Shown piece by piece: positions 4,509-8,685 of a DNA stretch of 8,685 nt. Source of the stretch: Gemmataceae bacterium. GTDB taxonomy: Bacteria > Planctomycetota > Planctomycetia > Gemmatales > Gemmataceae. Each line of letters starts with the position of its first letter. Position 1 is the stretch's first letter. Location: NCBI GenBank assembly GCA_947490035.1, contig CANLGS010000120.1, positions 1 through 8,685 of the forward strand. The letters are read 5' to 3'. Below the pieces are notes generated by a model, which saw only the letters and a program-made list of their open reading frames with translations, was not told the origin of the DNA and searched no databases. The position numbers were made by a program, and so were the translations under genes.

Positions 4509-6945
4509 GGGACGCGAACTCCAGTCGGCGGAGGACTCGGAACAGCCACAGCCAGAGTGCCAGCGCGAGTACCACGAGCGCGCCGCCCGCCCCCGCGCCG
4601 ATGGCCACCAACCGCCGCTCCAGGTCGGTGAGCGGCGCCAGCGCGAGCGCCTTATCGACCTGCGCGACGAGTACCCACTTGCGCGGGCGTACCTCGGGAT
4701 ACCGGCTCTCCGCGTAGGGCCGGAATTGCGTGAAGCAGGCGATCTCCGGGTTCGCGTTCGCGTCGGCGCCGTCGCCCGCGGCCTCGACGCGATCGACGTA
4801 GTCGGCGTCCTCAGTGTAGCCGTAGCGGCGGCCGCTGCCCGGTCCGGGCGGCGCGATCCGGTCCCACGGGCACCCGGCGCCGCCGGCCAGGTCGCGGTAG
4901 TTGTGCGGCAACCGCACGCCGGGCTTGTCTTCCGCCAGGCTCCGCTTGCAGTCCGGGTGCCACACCCACTGGTCGCGGTGGTCGATCAGTATCACCTTGA
5001 CCCGGCGCGAAATGCCCAGTCGCTCGCTGCCGGTCGCGCCGAGTTCAGCCGGTTCGAGCAGCGGGACGAGGTCGCGCTCCAGATTCAAGCCGAGGATGAG
5101 CAGCCCGACGACGCGGTTTTGCTTCTGCGAATCGTCCCAGATTGGGGTCGCGATGTCCACCTTCCATGGGCGCACGATCACCTGCCCGTCGGCGGTGCGG
5201 TCGTCGCCGGTCGAGCGGTACGGCTCGCTGATGTGGGTGGCGCGGACCGGTGCGTGCGGTCGGCCGGTCTCGTCGTCGCGGTTGCCGCGTGCGTGGAAGT
5301 AGTCGCGGTACGAGAAGTCGCGCGTGAACACGGCGGGCGCCTTCGTGGTCCGGTGCGTTTCGAGTTCGCCGTCGGGGTGCGCGCGGGCAAGGAAGAAGCC
5401 GCGCGACTGGTCCGGGGAGCCGGCGCCGGCGACCAGCACCAGCCCGAGCGGGACGACGTTGTCGCCGCGGCGCCGCTCGCGCCGCTCGTCCTGCACCGCC
5501 TTCAACCAGTTCTGACACGTTTCGAGGTCGGCCGCGTCCGCGGCGGCCGGGTTCCAGGTGGCGCCGTACTCGCCGCACCCCAGCCGTTCGAGCGCGGCGG
5601 CGACGGCTGGCGGGCGCTCGCGCGCCACCCGCTCCGCCTGCCCGATGTGGCGCTGGAGCCGGTCCTCGACGGCCGGCGCGCCGTACCCGGCCGTGCGCGC
5701 CAGGCTGCCCTGCACCTCGGCCGCGACTTCGCCCTTCATGCGGTTCGTTTCGGCGTTCGCCAGCGCGACCCCGGCGCTGGCGATCAGCCCGATCACAAGG
5801 AGCGTCGCGGCCGCGGCCAGCGCCAGCACCGGCCGGGTGGCGCGCCACCGCGTGCGGGCGTCGAGCAGCGCGACCAGCGCGCCCGCGTCGCGCGGGCGAG
5901 TGTTGGGATCGAGGCTCAGGCACCGGTCGATGATGCGGGCGAGCGCGCGGTCCACGAGCTTGTGGTGCGCGACCGGGCGCGGGGCCGCGATCACGCCGTC
6001 GCGGTAGATCGTCATCTTGGCGGCGAGGTTCTTGGGCGCCTTCTTGATTTGCTCGACATGTGCCGGGGTGCGGCGCGGCGGTTCGCCGGTGAGCATCTCG
6101 TAGGCGACGGCGGCCATCGCGTACACGTCCCACCGGGTGTCCGGCGGCGTGCCGGCCTGGGCCGCGTCGATCTGGTCCGGCGGCATGTAGAAGTAGGTGC
6201 CCAGCGCCGGCGTGTCGTCGGTCGCGAGGTGCCCCTGACCGAAGTCCGCGACGAGCGGTTCCGGTGCGGCGCCCGGTTCCGGGTGGTGCAAGAGCACGTT
6301 GTGCGGCTTCAAATCGCAGTGGTGGATGCCGCGGCGGTGGACGGCGGCCATCGCGCGGGCGACGCCGGTGAAGAACTCGGTGGCAAGCCGCACCCGCTCG
6401 CGCGGTGGCAGCGTCCCGGCGGTCTTGATCCAATCGCCGAGCGACCCGCCGTTGGCGAGTTGCATCACGTACAGCGGGCGCCGTCCGTTCTCGCCAGGGC
6501 GCACCTGCTTCACCATCACAATCCCGCGACACCCCTCGACTGCTTGCAGCAGCCCGACCTCGCTGAGCAACTTCCCCCAGTCGGAATCGCCGGCGGTGAA
6601 GAACTTGATCGCGACGCGCTCGTGGGTGAGCCGGTCTTCGGCCTCCCACACCGTGCCGAAGGAGCCGGTGCCGAGCTTGCGGAGCAGGTTGTAGCCATCC
6701 GCGAGGTCTTCGCCGCCGGCGGTCTGGTGGCGCTCGATCTCGCGGTCGAGTTCGTACACGGCCTTGCCGGTCCGCGACACCGCGGACGACCCGGCGGAGC
6801 CGGGCACGCCCTTCTGGAGCCACGACGGCGGGCCGTGCTGCGCGACGGTGCCGCCGTCGGCCGGGTCGCCGAGCGCGACCTCGTCGCCGCGGGCGGGCGG
6901 GCCGTCCGCGCGTGTGCTGTTCGGGTCGGGACCGTCGGAAGGCAT
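4501..6945 (-). CDS. membrane Ser/Thr protein kinase with C-terminal Cache-like sensor
   Basis: This 814-residue protein begins with about 80 disordered, Gly/Pro-rich residues. The Hanks-type kinase domain spans about 84-362: glycine loop LGTGSFGTVW (91-100), VAIK with catalytic K114, likely alpha-C glutamate E129, catalytic loop HHCDLKPHN (D211), and DFG at 234-236. HCD replaces HRD, making it a non-RD kinase, and the APE motif is replaced by PPDQ. A membrane helix follows at about 372-397. Residues about 400-778 would lie outside the cytoplasm; FTRDFSYRDYFHARG (540-554), then HISEPYRSTG, and VVGLLILGLNLERDL (612-626) are typical of Cache small-molecule sensor domains. A second helix (about 780-803) returns the short basic tail to the cytoplasm. 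The gene overlaps the cyclase gene by 8 nt, so the cyclase is the obvious partner or substrate. The start ATG at 6945 is supported by length but lacks a strong ribosome-binding site. Confidence 0.92.
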   Translation of the reverse strand: MPSDGPDPNSTRADGPPARGDEVALGDPADGGTVAQHGPPSWLQKGVPGSAGSSAVSRTGKAVYELDREIERHQTAGGEDLADGYNLLRKLGTGSFGTVWEAEDRLTHERVAIKFFTAGDSDWGKLLSEVGLLQAVEGCRGIVMVKQVRPGENGRRPLYVMQLANGGSLGDWIKTAGTLPPRERVRLATEFFTGVARAMAAVHRRGIHHCDLKPHNVLLHHPEPGAAPEPLVADFGQGHLATDDTPALGTYFYMPPDQIDAAQAGTPPDTRWDVYAMAAVAYEMLTGEPPRRTPAHVEQIKKAPKNLAAKMTIYRDGVIAAPRPVAHHKLVDRALARIIDRCLSLDPNTRPRDAGALVALLDARTRWRATRPVLALAAAATLLVIGLIASAGVALANAETNRMKGEVAAEVQGSLARTAGYGAPAVEDRLQRHIGQAERVARERPPAVAAALERLGCGEYGATWNPAAADAADLETCQNWLKAVQDERRERRRGDNVVPLGLVLVAGAGSPDQSRGFFLARAHPDGELETHRTTKAPAVFTRDFSYRDYFHARGNRDDETGRPHAPVRATHISEPYRSTGDDRTADGQVIVRPWKVDIATPIWDDSQKQNRVVGLLILGLNLERDLVPLLEPAELGATGSERLGISRRVKVILIDHRDQWVWHPDCKRSLAEDKPGVRLPHNYRDLAGGAGCPWDRIAPPGPGSGRRYGYTEDADYVDRVEAAGDGADANANPEIACFTQFRPYAESRYPEVRPRKWVLVAQVDKALALAPLTDLERRLVAIGAGAGGALVVLALALWLWLFRVLRRLEFASHG

Positions 6946-7062
6946 TGCAGGCTCGGGTGCGTGATTCGCGTGGCACCCGTTTTTCTAGCCCGTCGGTGGG
7001 TGAGATGCAACCGGGCGAGGGGAGAGGAGGATAAGCCGGACGATGAATGCAGAAGAGATGAA

Positions 7063-7177
7063 GCTCACGCAAAGACGCAAAGACGCAAAGACGCAAAGAA
7101 AGCAGGAGAAGACCATTCTCCAAAGAACTGCTTCTCTTCACTTTGTCTTCTTTGCGTCTTTGCGCCTTTGCGTGAGC
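7063..7177. repeat. inverted repeat built from ACGCAAAG octamers
   Basis: The left arm holds four perfect tandem ACGCAAAG octamers (7067-7098). The first 28 nt of this arm (7063-7090) are the reverse complement of 7150-7177 with one mismatch, so the whole can fold into a long hairpin. Weaker pairing, such as GAGAAG with CTTCTC, continues inward. Repeats of this CACGCAAAGACGCAAAG type are, from general knowledge, scattered through many unrelated bacterial genomes and often misannotated as short proteins. Confidence 0.85.
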
Positions 7178-7216
7178 CATGCCTTTCTTCTGTATTTATT
7201 GTCCGATAGCGCGAAC

Positions 7217-7242
7217 GCGGCCGAGGATTGCTCCTCGGCCGC
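7217..7242 (-). terminator. strong GC hairpin downstream of the outer membrane gene
   Basis: GCGGCCGAGG (7217-7226) pairs perfectly with CCTCGGCCGC (7233-7242) around a 6-nt loop. It lies 22 nt past the stop of the minus-strand gene that ends at 7265. There is no T-run after it, so it may terminate weakly or protect the mRNA 3' end. Confidence 0.5.
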
Positions 7243-7264
7243 TCGTGGTTCGCCTGTTCGCTTG

Positions 7265-8473
7265 TCAGTAAATCAGGCTGGCCTGTAAGAACAGCCCTTC
7301 GAGGGACAGGTTCGCGGGGCGGGTGATGACCTTGCCCTGCGACACGTCGTCCACGAACCGCGGTCGCTCGAAGATACCCTGCCAGTGACTGATCTCGTAA
7401 CCGGCGCGGAGCGCGAGCGACCGGTACTGCCAGCCGCCGCCGATCGCCAGGCTGCCGAACGGCACTTCCTTCTGGAGGTCGTAGCGGGAGTTCACGTAGG
7501 TCGTGGCCCCGTTGTCGTTGGTCTCCTGCACCGTGTTGGTGCTTCGCCCGCTCATGAACCCGCCGAGGGCGCGCGTGTACACGTGGAACCCGCGCGGCCC
7601 GGCGAGGGTGGCCTCGCCGCCGATCATCGGGCCGAAGCCCTGGAACCGCGACCGGTTCTTCACGGCGGCCTTCCGCGCGTCGGTGCCGTCGTAGAAGGCG
7701 TTGAGCGTCTGGCGGATGTCGGCGAACCGGAACCCGGCCAGGGCGCGGACGGCGAGGTTGTCCTCGATCACGAACCGCCGCCCGGCGATCATGTCGTACA
7801 GCGCGTAGTCGAGGTCCACGGTGGCCGACGCGGTGAGCGCGCGGTCGGTGAGACCGGGGCGCGTCAGGGTCGGGAGAAGCGTAACGCCGGGCACGGCGAA
7901 GATGCTGTTGTCGCCGTTGCCGTTGAAGTACGTGTACTGGAAGCCGGCCTCCCACTTCCCGCCTTCGGCCACGTAGCCGGTGCCGATCCGGAAGCCGGTG
8001 CCGACGCCGTACTTGATCGAGTCGATCGGCCCGGTGGTGGCGAGTCCGCCGCCGCTGCGGATGACGTAGTCCGCGTCCGAGTTGCGGGGCCGCATGAGCA
8101 GGAACTCGGCCCCGGTGTAGAAGCCGCCGTGCGGAGGCACGACCGCGGTGAGGTAGCCGGGCACCTCGCCGTGCCCGTGGTGCTTGTCCTCGGGCGGGTG
8201 CAGGTCGCCGAACCCGCCGTGCGGCGTGAGGTCTTTGACCGCCGAGTGGCCGTCCCCCGTCATGGGCGGTGCCCCCGGCGGTGCGCCGACCGGCGGTGCG
8301 CCGACCGGCGGCAGCGCGGTCGGCGCGCCCGGAGGCGCCAGCGGAGCGGCGACCGCCCCCGGCCCGCCTGGGGCGATCGGCCCCAAGCCGGGGTACACCG
8401 CCGGCTGTGCGGCGACACCCCCGGCGAACACCAACAACGCCCCGACCCCCACCAACGAGCGCACATATCGCAT
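7265..8473 (-). CDS. outer membrane beta-barrel protein, Lpg1974/BBP7-like
   Basis: This 402-residue protein starts with a signal peptide (MRYVRSLVGVGALLVFAGGVAAQ, likely cut near residue 22). A low-complexity Pro/Gly/Ala linker (24-75) with repeated VGAPP units and a His-rich patch (HPPEDKHHGHGE, 92-103) follow. From about 116 the chain alternates in barrel-strand fashion: GGFYTGAEFLL, RIGTGYVAEGGKWEAGFQYTYF, LDYALYDMIAGRRF, LAVRALAGFRFADIRQT, and FQGFGPMIGGEA. The FADIRQ and FQGFGP pieces fit the Lpg1974 family of pore-forming outer membrane proteins. The planctomycete BBP7 family is the alternative. The protein ends LFLQASLIY, with the terminal aromatic residue used by the BAM barrel-assembly machinery. 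The start is set by GGGGGAG (8481-8487) 7 nt before the ATG. It is likely a porin or structural outer membrane protein; the cargo is unknown. Confidence 0.85.
   Translation of the reverse strand: MRYVRSLVGVGALLVFAGGVAAQPAVYPGLGPIAPGGPGAVAAPLAPPGAPTALPPVGAPPVGAPPGAPPMTGDGHSAVKDLTPHGGFGDLHPPEDKHHGHGEVPGYLTAVVPPHGGFYTGAEFLLMRPRNSDADYVIRSGGGLATTGPIDSIKYGVGTGFRIGTGYVAEGGKWEAGFQYTYFNGNGDNSIFAVPGVTLLPTLTRPGLTDRALTASATVDLDYALYDMIAGRRFVIEDNLAVRALAGFRFADIRQTLNAFYDGTDARKAAVKNRSRFQGFGPMIGGEATLAGPRGFHVYTRALGGFMSGRSTNTVQETNDNGATTYVNSRYDLQKEVPFGSLAIGGGWQYRSLALRAGYEISHWQGIFERPRFVDDVSQGKVITRPANLSLEGLFLQASLIY
8281..8310 (-). repeat. 15-bp tandem repeat in the outer membrane gene
   Basis: Two exact copies of GTGCGCCGACCGGCG stand in tandem (8281-8295 and 8296-8310) with degenerate neighbours. 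The unit is in frame and encodes the VGAPP repeats of the linker, so copy-number changes would alter linker length without breaking the frame. Confidence 0.8.
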
Positions 8474-8633
8474 GGCCGAACTCCCCCAGAAAACAGCCCC
8501 GCGCTGACCGATTTCACGAGGCTAATACCGGGAGGTCGGCGGGAACGCAAGAGGGAATCGGCGGATTTGGCGCGCGGTCGTGGTCGGCGATTCCGTGTTT
8601 GGGTATGGGTGGTTTGCGTCGTGTGCCACCCGC

Positions 8634-8685
8634 TCCCTGACGGTCGCGGTTCACCCGGCAACTGGTGAACCGCGACCGTCAGGGA
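8634..8685. repeat. perfect 22-bp inverted repeat at the right edge
   Basis: The 22 nt at 8634-8655 are the exact reverse complement of 8664-8685, with an 8-nt loop CGGCAACT. The right arm touches the window end, so the true repeat may be longer. It lies about 160 nt upstream of the outer membrane gene start. It could be a terminator for a gene to the right, but has no visible T-run, or another dispersed palindrome built on TCCCTGACGGTCGCGG. Confidence 0.85.

Larger units (their letters stand above)
6946..7264. other. intergenic region between kinase and outer membrane genes
   Basis: This 319-nt gap holds the probable control region of the kinase operon (minus strand, 6946-7050), the octamer-based inverted repeat (7063-7177), and the hairpin ending the upstream outer membrane gene (7217-7242). 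Open frames across it spell repetitive HAKAQRRK-like and LRLCVFASLR-like peptides. These come from the repeat on its two strands and are not genes. On the minus strand a weak promoter candidate, TTGCAT followed 17 nt later by TAGAAA, lies near 7010-6984, but it is too poor to call. Confidence 0.6.

Noticed and set aside
3051..4631. Long open frame on the plus strand opposite the cyclase gene (526 codons)
   Set aside because: Its translation is an Arg/Ala/Val-rich shadow with no domain, while the minus strand encodes clear FHA and cyclase motifs. Long antisense frames are expected at this GC content.
4270..7209. Very long plus-strand open frame (979 codons) opposite the kinase
   Set aside because: It has no recognisable domain and low-complexity composition, and it mirrors the kinase gene, whose catalytic motifs are intact on the other strand.
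7040..7209. Short peptides of HAKAQRRK and LRLCVFASLR type as possible genes
   Set aside because: They are direct readings of the ACGCAAAG inverted repeat. Similar peptides are common annotation artefacts.
7385..8668. Plus-strand open frame opposite the outer membrane gene
   Set aside because: It is a shadow of a gene that has a signal peptide, barrel strands and a good ribosome-binding site on the minus strand.

Overview
The window looks like a chromosomal segment of a high-GC planctomycete, most likely of the Gemmataceae. I infer this from the strongly GC-biased coding sequence, a Ser/Thr kinase with an HCD catalytic loop, an FHA-cyclase protein with a GFWGWP motif, a planctomycete-style outer membrane barrel, and gaps packed with short palindromic repeats. 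No tRNA, rRNA or CRISPR array was seen.

Left part (1-1462): the 3' end of a small HExxH metallopeptidase-like gene with a terminator-like hairpin; a perfect inverted pair of REP-like hairpins (family A, 373-431); and a divergent pair made of a small helix-turn-helix gene (499-696, minus) and a class I SAM-dependent methyltransferase (815-1462, plus).

Middle-left (1463-2585): a repeat-rich accessory stretch. It holds three copies of a second palindrome family (C), a ribosomal protein bS21 (rpsU) gene with an upstream palindrome and leader hairpin, and a REP-associated tyrosine transposase (RAYT, 2046-2540). The rpsU reading frame is broken by an exact 10-bp tandem duplication. The RAYT is bracketed by three copies of a third palindrome family (B), two direct copies upstream and one inverted copy downstream, so it is a compact REPtron.

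Middle-right (2586-6945, minus strand): a tightly coupled two-gene signalling operon. A membrane Ser/Thr kinase with a Cache-like sensor between two membrane segments is followed, with an 8-nt ATGGCTGA overlap, by an FHA-class III nucleotide cyclase. Phosphorylation by the kinase may be read by the FHA domain and turned into a cyclic-nucleotide signal; this is inference from the architecture.

Right part (6946-8685): an intergenic inverted repeat built from ACGCAAAG octamers, a terminator-like hairpin, an outer membrane beta-barrel gene (7265-8473, minus), and a perfect 22-bp inverted repeat touching the right edge.

The points most worth a second look are the rpsU frameshift, the kinase/FHA-cyclase relay, and the REPtron with several hairpin families sharing one architecture. 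Long open frames opposite the real genes were treated as shadows of high-GC coding sequence.
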